NCBI RefSeq assembly: GCF_900106065.1 | Contig: NZ_LT629796.1 | Coordinates: forward strand, 2,702,001 to 2,766,000 | Direction: 5' to 3' | Origin: Pseudomonas mandelii | GTDB lineage: Bacteria; Pseudomonadota; Gammaproteobacteria; Pseudomonadales; Pseudomonadaceae | DNA length: 64,000 nt | The notes under the pieces: generated by a model | Databases searched by the model: none | Seen by the model: only the letters and a program-made list of their open reading frames with translations | Told to the model about the DNA's origin: nothing | Translations under genes and position numbers: made by a program | Shown: positions 9,227-18,466 of the stretch, in pieces | Position numbering within the stretch: position 1 is the stretch's first letter | How the letters are laid out: every line of letters begins with the position of its first letter

Positions 9227-9844
9227 TCAGCGCTGAACAACCTGAAGTGTGTTCTTCTCTTTCGGCAGAACCCGCTTGGCAACCACGTAGTGGCTTTCCC
9301 AGTACGGTTTCTTCAAGGTGTCGATGGTCACCGACTTGCCACGGCGCGGTGCGTGGATAAAACGGTCGTTGCCCAGGTAGATGGCAACGTGATTGACCCG
9401 ACGGCTCTTGATGTTGAAGAAAATCAGGTCGCCCGGCTTCAGATCCTTGCGATCGACTTTCTCGCCATGACCGCTGGCCATGGCATTGGACGTGCGTGGC
9501 AGGTCGAACGTGGCGTCGTTGAACGCGTATTTCACCAGGCCGCTGCAATCGAACCCTTTACTTGGGCTGCTGCCGCCCCAACGGTAAGGTGTACCGAGGA
9601 CGTTGACGGCGCGACTCAGCACGTTGCTGCTTTCCTTGGTCGCCATCGGCGGAACAAGGCTGCTTTTACTAGCCAGCTGTGGAGCACGTTTTTCGGTTTT
9701 CTTGTTTTTGCTCGAAGGAGCAGAAACATGGGATTTTTGGGTGTAACCATTAACGTTTGGAAGACGTTGCTCACGATTGGTGGCGTGGGCGGCCAGTGGC
9801 ATCAAAAGGCAAATGGTTAGCCATGTCTTGAAAAATGGACGCAT
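9227..9844 (-). CDS. NlpC/P60 (C40) cell-wall endopeptidase
   Basis: About 205 aa from the ATG at 9844, chosen because it begins the signal peptide MRPFFKTWLTICLLMPLAAHA; a TTG ten codons upstream is less likely. A Lys/Ser-rich linker precedes the C-terminal NlpC/P60 domain: GTPYRWGGSSPSKGFDCSGLVKYAF holds in its middle the catalytic Cys, VNHVAIYLG the His and FIHAPRRG the third polar residue. Expected to cleave gamma-D-Glu-mDAP peptide bonds in the periplasm. Single-gene unit flanked by a REP pair. Confidence 0.88.
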   Translation of the reverse strand: MRPFFKTWLTICLLMPLAAHATNREQRLPNVNGYTQKSHVSAPSSKNKKTEKRAPQLASKSSLVPPMATKESSNVLSRAVNVLGTPYRWGGSSPSKGFDCSGLVKYAFNDATFDLPRTSNAMASGHGEKVDRKDLKPGDLIFFNIKSRRVNHVAIYLGNDRFIHAPRRGKSVTIDTLKKPYWESHYVVAKRVLPKEKNTLQVVQR

Positions 9845-10093
9845 TAGGCAAGGCTCATATGGGTTAGCGCGCAACTTTATAACAGCTTTTTTTGCCCTTC
9901 CGAGGCCGTTGGTCGATTCAACTTGTGGTCAACGGAACCAAATAAGCGGCAAATGGACGCAATTGTCGGACAGAAGTCAGGTGGTATAAGGCTTTGACGC
10001 AACCGAAGGTAGCATGTGCCATACGTCGGCAATCTGTAAAAAAGTCACAAAGAATTCAAGAATATTTATCTATCGTGTGAATCGAGGTCCTTC

Positions 10094-10525
10094 ATGAACA
10101 CCTATCAACAGGCTGGCCAGCAGCAAGATACACACAGCAAAGTGATCGGCTACCTGCTGTGGATTTTTGGTTTTACCGGGGCTCACCGCTTCTATTACGG
10201 CAAGCCGGTGACCGGGACGATCTGGTTTTTCACCTTCGGTTTGCTGGGTATTGGCTGGCTGATCGACATCTTCCTGATCCCGGCCATGGACCGTGAAGCG
10301 GACCTGCGTTTTACCGCCGGGCCCATCGAGTACAACGTGGCGTGGATTCTGCTGACGTTTCTCGGTGTCTTCGGCGTACACCGGATGTATCAGGGGAAGT
10401 GGCTCAGCGGATTGCTGTACCTGGTGACGGGCGGGTTGTTCTTTCTGGGGGTTTTGTATGACTTCTGGACGCTGAATGACCAGGTGTCTGTGCGTAACGC
10501 GCAGAATCGCGGCACTTTCCAGTAA
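10094..10525 (+). CDS. TM2 domain membrane protein
   Basis: 143 aa. Two copies of the TM2 pattern are visible: KVIGYLLWIFGFTGAHRFYYG and, in the second half, AWILLTFLGVFGVHRMYQGKW, each followed by a glycine-rich helix (LLGIGWLIDIF; GLFFLGVLYDF). About four membrane helices. Function of bacterial TM2 proteins is unknown. A GAGG sequence lies 10 nt before the ATG. Monocistronic, with REP pair downstream. Confidence 0.85.
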   Translation: MNTYQQAGQQQDTHSKVIGYLLWIFGFTGAHRFYYGKPVTGTIWFFTFGLLGIGWLIDIFLIPAMDREADLRFTAGPIEYNVAWILLTFLGVFGVHRMYQGKWLSGLLYLVTGGLFFLGVLYDFWTLNDQVSVRNAQNRGTFQ

Positions 10526-10528
10526 GCC

Positions 10529-10604
10529 ATCGCCAGCAGGCTAGCTCCCACAGGGGATTTGTGTTGTTCACAGATCCTGCGTGGGAGCTAGCCCTGCTAG
10601 CGAT
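10529..10604. repeat. REP-like inverted pair, variant arms
   Basis: ATCGCCAGCAGGCTAGCTCC and the opposing GGGAGCTAGCCCTGCTAGCGAT across about 25 nt. The CTAGCTCC core departs from the CTCGCTCC of the other elements and makes each arm internally CTAG-centred. Confidence 0.75.
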
Positions 10605-10619
10605 TGGGACAGCTCAGTC

Positions 10620-11891
10620 TCAAGACTGGTGGCTGATCCGCCCATCCACCAGGGTGTAGCGCACGACGCCTGGCAGGCTATGCCCAATGAACGGGCAGTT
10701 TTCACCCTTGGACAGCCAGGTCTCACCGGCCACGGTCGAAGCCGCTGGATCAAACAGCACGATGTCCGCCGGCCCGCCTACGGCTAACTTGCCCGCCGGC
10801 AAGCGCAACGCCTCGGCAGGCCCGGTGCTGAGGCGCGCCAACAACGTTGGCAGATCCAGCAACCCATCCTCCACCAGTGTCATCGCCAGCGGCAGCAGCA
10901 GTTCAACGCTGCTGATGCCCGGCTCGGTCGCGCCAAACGGTGCCAGTTTGGCATCCCGTTCGTGGGGCTGGTGATGGCTGGAGATGGCCGAAACCACGCC
11001 CGACTTCACCGCTGCACGCAAGCCATCGCGGTCGGCGCGGGTGCGCAGCGGCGGCTGGACGTGATAGAGGCTGCTGAAGTCGATCAGCGCTTCGTCGGTC
11101 AGGATCAGTTGATACAACGCCACATCGGCGGTCACCGGCAGGCCACGGGCCTGGGCCTGAGCGATCAGCGCCACGCCGCGAGCGCTGGTGAGCTGGCTGA
11201 AGTGCGCACGCACGCCGCTTTGCTCGACCAGCAGCAGGTCCCGGGCCAGGGCCACGGTCTCGGCGGTTTCCGGAATGCCCGGCAAGCCGAGGAAACTGGC
11301 GGTCGGGCCTTCGTGGGCCAAGCCACCTTCGGCCAGATCATGATCCTGAGAGTTGAAAATCACCGTCAGGTCGAAGGTCGCCGCGTATTCCAGCGCCCGG
11401 CACAACGTGCGGGTGTTGCGGAAGCTCTCCAGACCGTTGCCGAAGGCCACGCAGCCGGCATCGCGCAAGGCGACCAGTTCGGCCAGCTGTTCGCCGTCCA
11501 GGCCTTTGCTCAGGGCGCCGATCGGGAAGACTTTGGTGTTCCCGGCCTCTCGGGCGCGGTCGAGGATCAGTTCGGCCACGGCCGAAGTATCGAGCACCGG
11601 TTTGGTTTTCGGCGGGCAGCACAGGCTGGTCACGCCACCGGCCGCAGCGGCGCGGGTTTCGCTGATGATCGAGCCTTTGCGGCTGTAGCCCGGCTCGCGC
11701 AGGGCGACGTTCAGGTCAACCAGGCCAGGGGCGGCCACCAGGCCTTTGGCGTCAATGGTGTCGACGGGCACAAAACCGGCGGGTGCGGCGCCCAGGGCAA
11801 CGACTTTGCAGGCTTCAATATGAATATCGGTAACTTGATCCAGGCCTGTGGCCGGATCGATGACACGTGCGCCGAGAATGCTGAGCTTCAC
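10620..11891 (-). CDS. pyrC': Dihydroorotase-like non-catalytic subunit PyrC'
   Basis: 423 aa, amidohydrolase fold. In active dihydroorotases the metal-binding stretch reads DxHxHxR; here it is [11 protein letters not shown] at about residues 58-68, so both histidines are lost. This fits the pseudomonad PyrC' (PyrX) protein, which has no dihydroorotase activity but is needed to assemble aspartate transcarbamoylase. The start overlaps the pyrB stop by 4 nt, giving stoichiometric expression with its partner. Confidence 0.92.
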   Translation of the reverse strand: MKLSILGARVIDPATGLDQVTDIHIEACKVVALGAAPAGFVPVDTIDAKGLVAAPGLVDLNVALREPGYSRKGSIISETRAAAAGGVTSLCCPPKTKPVLDTSAVAELILDRAREAGNTKVFPIGALSKGLDGEQLAELVALRDAGCVAFGNGLESFRNTRTLCRALEYAATFDLTVIFNSQDHDLAEGGLAHEGPTASFLGLPGIPETAETVALARDLLLVEQSGVRAHFSQLTSARGVALIAQAQARGLPVTADVALYQLILTDEALIDFSSLYHVQPPLRTRADRDGLRAAVKSGVVSAISSHHQPHERDAKLAPFGATEPGISSVELLLPLAMTLVEDGLLDLPTLLARLSTGPAEALRLPAGKLAVGGPADIVLFDPAASTVAGETWLSKGENCPFIGHSLPGVVRYTLVDGRISHQS

Positions 11892-12892
11892 TGGGCGTTC
11901 TCCTGCTCGAATTGACGTTGCGCAGTCTGCCCGCTCATGGCCATGGACAACACGGCCATACGAATCGCGATGCCGTAGGTGACCTGGTTGAGGATCACCG
12001 AGTGCGGACCGTCGGCCACCGCCGACTCAATCTCCACCCCACGGTTGATCGGCCCCGGGTGCATGACGATGCAGTCCGGCTTGGCCCCGGCCAGGCGCGC
12101 GGTGGTCAGGCCGAACAGGCGGTAGAACTCGCCCTCGCTCGGTAGCAGGCCGCCGGTCATGCGTTCGCGTTGCAGGCGCAGCATGATCACCACATCGACG
12201 TCTTTCAGGCCTTCGGTCATGTCGGTGTACACCTTCACGCCGTATTGCTCGATGCCGATCGGCAGCAGGGTTTTCGGCGCGATCACACGGATGTCCGGGC
12301 AGCCGAGGGTTTTCAGCGCCAGCATGTTCGAGCGCGCCACCCGCGAGTGCAGGATGTCGCCGACGATGGCCACGGAGAGGTTTTCAAAGCCGCCCTTGTG
12401 CCGGCGGATCGTCAGCATGTCGAGCATGCCTTGGGTCGGGTGCGCATGACGGCCGTCGCCGCCGTTGATGATCGCCACTTGCGGGCAGACATGTTCGGCA
12501 ATGAAGTGCGCCGCACCGGAATCACCGTGGCGCACGACGAACATGTCGGCGGCCATGGCTTCCAGGTTGCGCAGGGTGTCGAGCAGGGTTTCGCCCTTGC
12601 TCGCCGACGAGGTCGACACGTTCAGCGTGATGACGTCGGCCGATAGCCGTTGGGCCGCCAGCTCGAAGGTGGTGCGGGTGCGGGTGGAGTTCTCGAAGAA
12701 CACGTTGCACACGGTCTTGCCGCGCAGCAACGGGACTTTCTTCACCGCCCGGGCGCCGACTTCGAGGAACGAGTCGGCGGTGTCGAGGATTTCCGTCAGC
12801 AACTCGCGGCGCAAACCGTCGAGCGAGAGGAAGTGGCGCAGCTGGCCCTGATCATTGAGCTGCAGCGGGCGCTTGGTTTCTAGAGGCGTCAT
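11888..12892 (-). CDS. pyrB: Aspartate carbamoyltransferase catalytic subunit
   Basis: 334 aa from the ATG at 12892 (an in-frame GTG/ATG codon set six residues upstream is less likely). It makes carbamoyl aspartate, the committed pyrimidine step. The carbamoyl phosphate motif [14 protein letters not shown], the [10 protein letters not shown] loop and the [13 protein letters not shown] segment are intact. It overlaps pyrC' downstream and follows pyrR after 27 nt: operon pyrR-pyrB-pyrC'. Confidence 0.96.
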   Translation of the reverse strand: MTPLETKRPLQLNDQGQLRHFLSLDGLRRELLTEILDTADSFLEVGARAVKKVPLLRGKTVCNVFFENSTRTRTTFELAAQRLSADVITLNVSTSSASKGETLLDTLRNLEAMAADMFVVRHGDSGAAHFIAEHVCPQVAIINGGDGRHAHPTQGMLDMLTIRRHKGGFENLSVAIVGDILHSRVARSNMLALKTLGCPDIRVIAPKTLLPIGIEQYGVKVYTDMTEGLKDVDVVIMLRLQRERMTGGLLPSEGEFYRLFGLTTARLAGAKPDCIVMHPGPINRGVEIESAVADGPHSVILNQVTYGIAIRMAVLSMAMSGQTAQRQFEQENAQ

Positions 12893-12919
12893 CGCGAGGG
12901 GGACTCTCAATAGGGCGGA

Positions 12920-13423
12920 TTAAAGGGCGAGGTCTTGCAGTTCGAGCTTGAGCTCCGGGCCGGACAGCTTTACCCGCTCGTGGGCCGCAAGCGTCAGCGT
13001 CGCACCGACCACGTTCGGGCGGATCGGCAACTCGCCGGCGTCCAGGTCCAGCAGGCACACCAGCGTCACGCTGGCCGGGCGGCCGTAGTCGAACAGTTCA
13101 TTCATGGCGGCGCGGATGGTTCGACCGCTCATCAACACGTCGTCGATCAGCACCAAGTGCTGGCCTTCGATTTCGAACGGCAGGGCGGACGGGCGCACTT
13201 GCGGGTGCAGGCCGTTCTGGCTGAAATCGTCGCGGTAGAAGGACACGTCCAGGGTGCCGAGGGGCGCATCACTGCCCAGTTCATCGAGCAACGCCTGGGC
13301 GACCCAGACGCCGCCGGTACGAATGCCGATGTAACGCGGTTCGCTGATGCCACGGTGTTCCAGATGTGCCTTGAGACGGATCGCCATCTGGCTGATCAGT
13401 TCGGCGGGATTGGGCAGGCTCAT
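12920..13423 (-). CDS. pyrR: Bifunctional PyrR regulator / uracil phosphoribosyltransferase
   Basis: 167 aa. The PRPP-binding loop is [21 protein letters not shown]. In Pseudomonas PyrR is tied to control of pyr genes, while in Gram-positives it binds mRNA; I see no classical pyr attenuator upstream, so the mechanism here is open. First gene of the pyrRBC' operon; a GGAGCAACC ribosome site precedes the ATG. Confidence 0.93.
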   Translation of the reverse strand: MSLPNPAELISQMAIRLKAHLEHRGISEPRYIGIRTGGVWVAQALLDELGSDAPLGTLDVSFYRDDFSQNGLHPQVRPSALPFEIEGQHLVLIDDVLMSGRTIRAAMNELFDYGRPASVTLVCLLDLDAGELPIRPNVVGATLTLAAHERVKLSGPELKLELQDLAL

Positions 13424-13503
13424 GGTTGCTCCTTCTTGGGCCCGAGCCGGTGCGTGCGGGGTTTGGCTCGGGTTCTAGCTAAGAGAGACGCTGTGACGGC
13501 GCT

Positions 13504-13941
13504 TCAGGATTCGAACAGTGCGGTGTTTTCGTCGAGCCAGCCTTGCAATAGCAGGGCGGCGGCGATGGCGTCGACCGGGTTGTCGCGGTAACTGCCTTTT
13601 TGCCCGCCGCGATCACGCCGCTCGCCTTTGGCTTCGAAGGTGGTCAGGCGTTCGTCGTGCGTATAGAAGGGCAGGTTGTAGCGGCCATTGAGCCGGCGGG
13701 CGAATTTCTCCGCGCGCAGGCACATGTCGCTCGGCGTGCCGTCCATGTTCAGGGGCAGGCCGACGACCACGGCGTCAGGCTTCCACTCTTTAATGAGGGC
13801 TTCGACCTGGTTCCAGTCGGGAATACCGTTTTGCGCCTTCAAGGTGCACAGCTCGCGGGCCTGACCGGTAATCACCTGGCCGACCGCAACGCCGATCTGT
13901 TTGGTGCCGTAGTCAAAACCCAGAATCAGTCGCAGAGCCAT
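13504..13941 (-). CDS. ruvX: RuvX/YqgF family nuclease
   Basis: 145 aa, RNase H-like fold: LILGFDYGTKQIGVAVGQ with the first catalytic Asp, VVGLPLNMDG in the middle, DERLTTFEA and DNPVDAIAAALLLQGWL with the final acidic residues. Proposed roles are Holliday junction resolution and processing of 16S rRNA 5' ends. It shares one base with the algH stop region (13941), the conserved algH-ruvX pair. Confidence 0.93.
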   Translation of the reverse strand: MALRLILGFDYGTKQIGVAVGQVITGQARELCTLKAQNGIPDWNQVEALIKEWKPDAVVVGLPLNMDGTPSDMCLRAEKFARRLNGRYNLPFYTHDERLTTFEAKGERRDRGGQKGSYRDNPVDAIAAALLLQGWLDENTALFES

Positions 13942-14513
13942 CAGGCGTGGCCCGCCTGGCTGGTCAGCAGGCTGAGATTGACCCCGAGGTGCTTGGCCGC
14001 TGCATCCAGGCGCAGTTCGCTGCTGGTGTTGAACAGGATGTCGGCGTCAAACGGACAGGTCAGCCAGGCGTTCTGCGCCAGTTCGGCTTCAAGCTGTCCG
14101 GCTTCCCAGCCAGCGTAACCGAGGGCAATGACGCTTTTGGCCGGGCCGACACCGTCAGCGATGGCGAACAGCACGTCCTGGGAGGTGGACAAGGAAAGAT
14201 CGCCTTCCAGATCAACGGTCGCCTGGAAGGTCTTGCCCGAAGGGTGCAGGACAAAACCACGGTCGGTCTGCACCGGGCCGCCGATGAAGATCGGCACATG
14301 CTGGCAGAGCACCGGCGGTTCGATGTCGGGGCGCAATTGCTCGAGGATATCGGCCAGATTCAGGTCTTGCGGGCGGTTGACCACCAGCCCCATGGCACCA
14401 TTGGCCGTATGCTCGACGATGTAGGTCAAGGTGTGCGCAAAGTTCGGGTCGGCCATGTGAGGCATGGCGATCAGGAAGTGATGCTTGAGGTAGCTGGGGC
14501 TGACGTTCTTCAT
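13941..14513 (-). CDS. algH: YqgE/AlgH family protein
   Basis: 190 aa from the ATG at 14513, which begins the conserved MKNVSPSYLKHHFLIAMPHM; the frame remains open upstream into a low-quality leader. Motifs VNRPQDLNLADILEQL, IFIGGPVQTDRGFVLH and ALGYAGWEAGQLEAEL are typical. Linked in P. aeruginosa to alginate and virulence regulation; the biochemical role is unsettled. Confidence 0.93.
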   Translation of the reverse strand: MKNVSPSYLKHHFLIAMPHMADPNFAHTLTYIVEHTANGAMGLVVNRPQDLNLADILEQLRPDIEPPVLCQHVPIFIGGPVQTDRGFVLHPSGKTFQATVDLEGDLSLSTSQDVLFAIADGVGPAKSVIALGYAGWEAGQLEAELAQNAWLTCPFDADILFNTSSELRLDAAAKHLGVNLSLLTSQAGHA

Positions 14514-14610
14514 GAGCGCTAGTGTGGCGTTGGAGGGGCGAACTGACAAGCTGGGGATGCACAGGAAATGCCTGGGCGGGTGTCTTTTGATCCGGGTTTT
14601 GCTTGAGGGC

Positions 14611-14698
14611 CTCTTCGCGGGCAAGCCTCGCTCCTACAGGTTCGGTATGTACCGCAAAAGTGGCGCATGACCTGTAGACGCGAGGCTTGCACGCGAAG
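14611..14698. repeat. REP-type inverted pair (GTAGGAGCGAGG class)
   Basis: TTCGCGGGCAAGCCTCGCTC and CGCGAGGCTTGCACGCGAA in opposite orientation, about 45 nt apart; the right arm has two substitutions. It lies between the TonB gene and algH. Confidence 0.82.
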
Positions 14699-14728
14699 GC
14701 GCCGGCTCAATCACTACAAATCAATTGA

Positions 14729-15628
14729 TCAATTACTGGACAACCGGTCCCCACGGGCGAATTTCCACGTGCGGATGATCTCCAGCCGATCAATGTCCGA
14801 CAAATCCCCGGTAAACGGTGAAAACGGTGCCGCCAGCCGCACAATCCGCTGCGCCGCCTGATCCAGCAACGGTTGCCCGGAGGATTCCAGCACCAGCACT
14901 TCATACAGCGAGCCATCGCGGTTGATCGAAACCATCAGGCGCAAATTGCCGTAGATCTGCTTGCGCCGCGCTTCGTCGGGGTAATTCAGGTTGCCGATGC
15001 GCTCGACCTTCTTGCGCCATTCGTCCTTATACCAGGCGCCCTTGTCTTTCATGGTCGAAGCAGCGCTCAGGCGGTGGATGCGCGGGCGCTTGGCGTACAG
15101 CTGTTGTTCGTTGGCCAGTTCCGCTTCCAGGCTGGCGATGTCGCTGGACAGCTGTTCAGTGTCGAACGTCGGCGCCGCCACCGCAGGCTTGGTTATCGGC
15201 TTGATCTCTTCGTTCTTGGCCGGGGCTTTTTTCGGCTTCGGCGCGACCGTGGTCACGGCAGCCTTGGGCGCAGCTTCCGGCACTGGCGGCTTGGCGGCCG
15301 GCGGTGGCGTGACTTTCTGCACCTTGTTGTCCTGGAAGGGCGCGACCTCGGTGGTCTTGGGAATCGCCTTTTTATCCAGGGTGCCGCTGCCTTCCTGATT
15401 TTCCTGGGCAAGGAAATCAGCTTTCGCAGGCTTCTTTTCGCTTTTGAAGGTGGCGAGGGTGATTTCCAGGGTTTTGCTGATCTGCTTGGGTTCGACCATC
15501 GTGAACCCGACGCCCAACAGCAAGGCCAGGTGAATCAGCGCCGCTAGAAACAGGGTAAATCCGAGGCGATCGGCCGGGCGCACGCCACGATGGGCGAGTT
15601 CAGGGGGCAGATCGGACGGAAGTGTCAT
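14729..15628 (-). CDS. tonB3: TonB-family energy transducer
   Basis: 299 aa. An N-terminal cytoplasmic stub and one membrane helix (FTLFLAALIHLALLLGVGF, about residues 25-43) lead into a long Pro/Lys/Ala-rich periplasmic linker (about 65-150) and a C-terminal TonB domain (NLRLMVSINRDGSLYEVLVLESSG). Its place between algH and gshB matches P. aeruginosa tonB3, which is required for twitching, so a role with the type IV pilus genes downstream is more likely than iron uptake. The symbol rests on that synteny. Confidence 0.85.
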   Translation of the reverse strand: MTLPSDLPPELAHRGVRPADRLGFTLFLAALIHLALLLGVGFTMVEPKQISKTLEITLATFKSEKKPAKADFLAQENQEGSGTLDKKAIPKTTEVAPFQDNKVQKVTPPPAAKPPVPEAAPKAAVTTVAPKPKKAPAKNEEIKPITKPAVAAPTFDTEQLSSDIASLEAELANEQQLYAKRPRIHRLSAASTMKDKGAWYKDEWRKKVERIGNLNYPDEARRKQIYGNLRLMVSINRDGSLYEVLVLESSGQPLLDQAAQRIVRLAAPFSPFTGDLSDIDRLEIIRTWKFARGDRLSSN

Positions 15629-15694
15629 GACAAAAAAACCAACATCGCGTTTTTACGGGCTCGGCATGATAACGCAATGTTGGTTTTTAGCTTC

Positions 15695-15772
15695 AAGCTA
15701 CAAGTATCAAGCGACAAGCTGTAGGGCGTCAGCTTCAAGCTTGCGGCTTGCGGCTTGCGGCTTGCAGCTGCT
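15695..15772. repeat. Short AGCTTGCGGCTTG-type repeat tract
   Basis: A cluster of 7-10-nt units (AGCTTCAAGCT, ACAAGTATCAAGCGACAAGCT, then GCTTGCGGCTTGCGGCTTGC in three tandem copies). The family recurs near 51.4 kb and 53.2 kb. Here it runs into the 3' end of gshB. Confidence 0.7.
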
Positions 15773-16706
15773 TCTCTATGGCATCCATCAGCATGCCGCC
15801 GATGTCGGTGCCAAACGCATTATCAATCTCGCGAATGCAGGTCGGGCTGGTGACGTTGATTTCGGTGAGGTGCTCACCAATCACGTCCAGACCCACGAAC
15901 AGCAGGCCTTTCTCACGCAGGGTCGGGCCGACCTGAGCAGCGATCCAGCGATCCTTGTCGGTCAACGGGCGGGCTTCGCCACGACCGCCGGCCGCCAGGT
16001 TGCCACGGGTTTCACCGGCGGCCGGGATGCGTGCCAGGCAGTAATCCACCGGTTCGCCGTCGATCATCAGGATGCGTTTGTCGCCATCGATGATTGCCGG
16101 CAAGTAACCCTGGATCATGATCTGCTGCTTGCCATGCAAGGTCAGGGTTTCGAGGATCACCGACAGGTTCGGGTGGCCGACGGTGTGACGGAAGATCGAC
16201 GAACCGCCCATGCCGTCCAGCGGCTTGAGGATCACATCGCCGTGGTGATCGGCGAACTCGCGCAGCACGTCCGGGCGACGGCTGACGATGGTCGGCGGCG
16301 TGCACTGCGGGAACAGCGTGGCGAACAGCTTTTCGTTGCAATCGCGCAGGCTTTGCGGCTTGTTGACCACCAGCACGCCAGCGCGCTCGGCTTGCTCCAG
16401 CAGGTACGTGGAGTAGACGAACTCCATGTCGAATGGCGGATCCTTGCGCATCAGGATCACGTCAAGATCGCTCAGCAGCGCGTCGGTCTCGGCTTCCAGT
16501 TCGAACCATTTTTCCGGGTTGGCGAAGACTTTCAGCGGACGCATCCGCGCTCGGGCTTCACCTTCGGCCTGGTACAAATCGCTCTGTTCCATATAGAACA
16601 GTTCCCAGCCGCGCTTCTGTGCGGCCAGCAGCATGGCCAGCGAGCTATCCTTTTTATAGGAGATGCTGGCAATAGGGTCCATGACAATCCCGACGCGAAC
16701 GCTCAT
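15735..16706 (-). CDS. gshB: Glutathione synthetase
   Basis: 323 aa, ATP-grasp enzyme that joins glycine to gamma-glutamylcysteine. Motifs: VGIVMDPIASISYKKDSSLAML at the N-terminus, VILKPLDGMGGSSIF for ATP binding, VDYCLARIPAAGETRGNLAAGG and the metal site at GLDVIGEHLTEINVTSPT. The last dozen residues (QLQAASRKPQA) are encoded by the GCTTGCGGCTTGC repeat tract and look like a repeat-derived extension of the usual C-terminus. Confidence 0.95.
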   Translation of the reverse strand: MSVRVGIVMDPIASISYKKDSSLAMLLAAQKRGWELFYMEQSDLYQAEGEARARMRPLKVFANPEKWFELEAETDALLSDLDVILMRKDPPFDMEFVYSTYLLEQAERAGVLVVNKPQSLRDCNEKLFATLFPQCTPPTIVSRRPDVLREFADHHGDVILKPLDGMGGSSIFRHTVGHPNLSVILETLTLHGKQQIMIQGYLPAIIDGDKRILMIDGEPVDYCLARIPAAGETRGNLAAGGRGEARPLTDKDRWIAAQVGPTLREKGLLFVGLDVIGEHLTEINVTSPTCIREIDNAFGTDIGGMLMDAIEKQLQAASRKPQA

Positions 16707-16941
16707 GGGTTTTTCCTCGAATTGGGGTGGTCCGGATGGACACGAAAAAGTGGCGTCAGATTGGCGCCCAGTGTGTTCCCGGTCAAGGAAAAACCACCGT
16801 GTCAGTCGCCCGATAGATTGGTGTTGGAGACTGTGCTAAAAAGGCTGCCATGTCGTGCTGGCCCTTGAACATCAAGGGTTTCGAGCCACCGAAGGTCCGT
16901 AAACGGACAATTTGATTCGCAAAGGCGACGGTAGAGCATTT

Positions 16942-17346
16942 ATGGAACAGCATTCCAGCGCCTTGAAGGTCATGGTGATCGACGATTCGAAGACGATTCG
17001 TCGTACCGCCGAAACGCTGTTGAAAAACGTGGGTTGTGAAGTCATCACGGCCATCGATGGTTTCGATGCCCTGGCCAAGATTGCCGATAACCATCCTGGC
17101 ATCATCTTTGTCGACATCATGATGCCGCGCCTGGATGGCTATCAGACCTGCGCGTTGATCAAGAACCACAGTGCGTTCAAGTCCACGCCAGTGATTATGC
17201 TGTCGTCCAAGGACGGGCTGTTCGACAAGGCCAAGGGGCGCATCGTCGGCTCCGACCAGTTTTTGACCAAGCCTTTCAGCAAGGAAGAACTGCTGAACGC
17301 GATCCAGGCCCATGTACCGGGCTTCGCCGCCGTTTTGCCGCAGTAG
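16942..17346 (+). CDS. pilG: Twitching response regulator PilG
   Basis: 134 aa, a stand-alone CheY-like receiver. Start ATG at 16942 gives MEQHSSALKVMVIDDSKTIRRTAETLL; the phospho-acceptor Asp is in IIFVDIMMPRLDGY and the conserved Lys in FLTKPFSKEEL. It receives phosphate from ChpA and promotes pilus extension and cAMP signalling in P. aeruginosa. First gene of the pil-chp chemosensory operon, divergent from gshB across 235 nt. Confidence 0.95.
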   Translation: MEQHSSALKVMVIDDSKTIRRTAETLLKNVGCEVITAIDGFDALAKIADNHPGIIFVDIMMPRLDGYQTCALIKNHSAFKSTPVIMLSSKDGLFDKAKGRIVGSDQFLTKPFSKEELLNAIQAHVPGFAAVLPQ

Positions 17347-17403
17347 GACACGCACAGTGACGCTCGGCCAGCGGGCCCGGCGTTGACAAGAATGGGGAAG
17401 ACC

Positions 17404-17769
17404 ATGGCACGTATTCTGATCGTCGATGATTCGCCGACCGAAATGTACAAACTGACCGGCATGCTGGAAAAGCACGGTCATGAAGTGTTGAAAGCCGAAA
17501 ACGGCGCCGACGGCGTGGCCCTGGCCCGTCAGGAAAAACCCGACGCGGTGCTCATGGACATCGTCATGCCCGGCCTCAACGGTTTCCAGGCGACCCGCCA
17601 GTTGACCAAAGACCCGGAAACCGGGCATATCCCGGTGATCATCATCACCACCAAGGATCAGGAAACCGACAAAGTCTGGGGCACACGCCAGGGCGCCAAG
17701 GATTACCTGACCAAACCGGTCGACGAAGAGACCCTGATCAAAACCCTGAACAACGTGCTGGCCGGTTGA
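17404..17769 (+). CDS. pilH: Twitching response regulator PilH
   Basis: 121 aa receiver domain. ARILIVDDSPTEMYKLTGML, phospho-Asp in AVLMDIVMPGLNGF, Thr in VIIITTKDQ and Lys in DYLTKPVDEE. PilH acts opposite to or as a phosphate sink for PilG. The ATG at 17404 follows GGGGAAG; an upstream in-frame ATG at 17383 would add seven unlikely residues. Confidence 0.95.
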   Translation: MARILIVDDSPTEMYKLTGMLEKHGHEVLKAENGADGVALARQEKPDAVLMDIVMPGLNGFQATRQLTKDPETGHIPVIIITTKDQETDKVWGTRQGAKDYLTKPVDEETLIKTLNNVLAG

Positions 17770-17779
17770 TCGTCCGGCC

Positions 17780-18319
17780 ATGACCGAGTCGCTGACGGCT
17801 TTCGAACTGCTGCTGCAGATTGATCAGCGCTGTCGTCTGCTGGCGGCGGATCTGCCATCCCAGCCAACCCGACAGGACCGCTGGAGCGGCATCGGCTTTC
17901 GCTTGGGCGAAAACTGGTACGTCGCGCCCATGGGCGAAGTCAGCGAGGTCCTGCACGAACCGCGTTTCACCCAGTTGCCGGGCGTCAAACCCTGGGTCAA
18001 GGGTGTGGCCAACTTGCGCGGACGATTGCTGCCGATCATGGATTTGTGCAGCTTCTTCGGACATGAGCAGTCGACCCTGCGCAAACAGCGGCGGGTGTTG
18101 GTGGTGGAGCACGGTGAAGTGTTTGCCGGGTTGATGGTCGACGAAGTCTTCGGCTTGCAGCACTTTGCCCAGGACAGTCTGGAACCGGTGTCGATGGCCG
18201 ATCTGCACGGGCCGATTGCCGCGTTCGTCCAGGGCCGGTTTCAGCGTGAGCAGACGTGGCAAATATTCAGCCCGTTTACGCTGGCGCAGTCGCAAAGCTT
18301 TATGCATGTAGCGCTGTAA
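17780..18319 (+). CDS. pilI: CheW-like adaptor PilI
   Basis: 179 aa with a single CheW/SH3-like domain (IGFRLGENWYVAPMGEVSEVL, then VKGVANLRGRLLPIMDLCSFFG). It links the PilJ receptor to the ChpA kinase. It starts 11 nt after the pilH stop. A REP pair separates it from pilJ. Confidence 0.93.
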   Translation: MTESLTAFELLLQIDQRCRLLAADLPSQPTRQDRWSGIGFRLGENWYVAPMGEVSEVLHEPRFTQLPGVKPWVKGVANLRGRLLPIMDLCSFFGHEQSTLRKQRRVLVVEHGEVFAGLMVDEVFGLQHFAQDSLEPVSMADLHGPIAAFVQGRFQREQTWQIFSPFTLAQSQSFMHVAL

Positions 18320-18337
18320 TCAAGGCGACGCCGCAAT

Positions 18338-18430
18338 CCTGTAGGAGCGAGGCTTGCCCGCGAAGAACGAAAACGCGGTGTTCCCGTAAGACCGTAGCGC
18401 CTGCTTCGCGGGCAAGCCTCGCTCTTACAA
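18338..18430. repeat. REP-type inverted pair inside the pil operon
   Basis: GTAGGAGCGAGGCTTGCCCG and CGGGCAAGCCTCGCTCTTAC face each other between pilI and pilJ, leaving 36 nt before the pilJ start. It interrupts an otherwise tightly packed operon and could affect mRNA processing between the two halves. Confidence 0.85.
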
Positions 18431-18466
18431 GGGCGTCGTTGAATCAGGCAGTACAGGCGAGGACCG

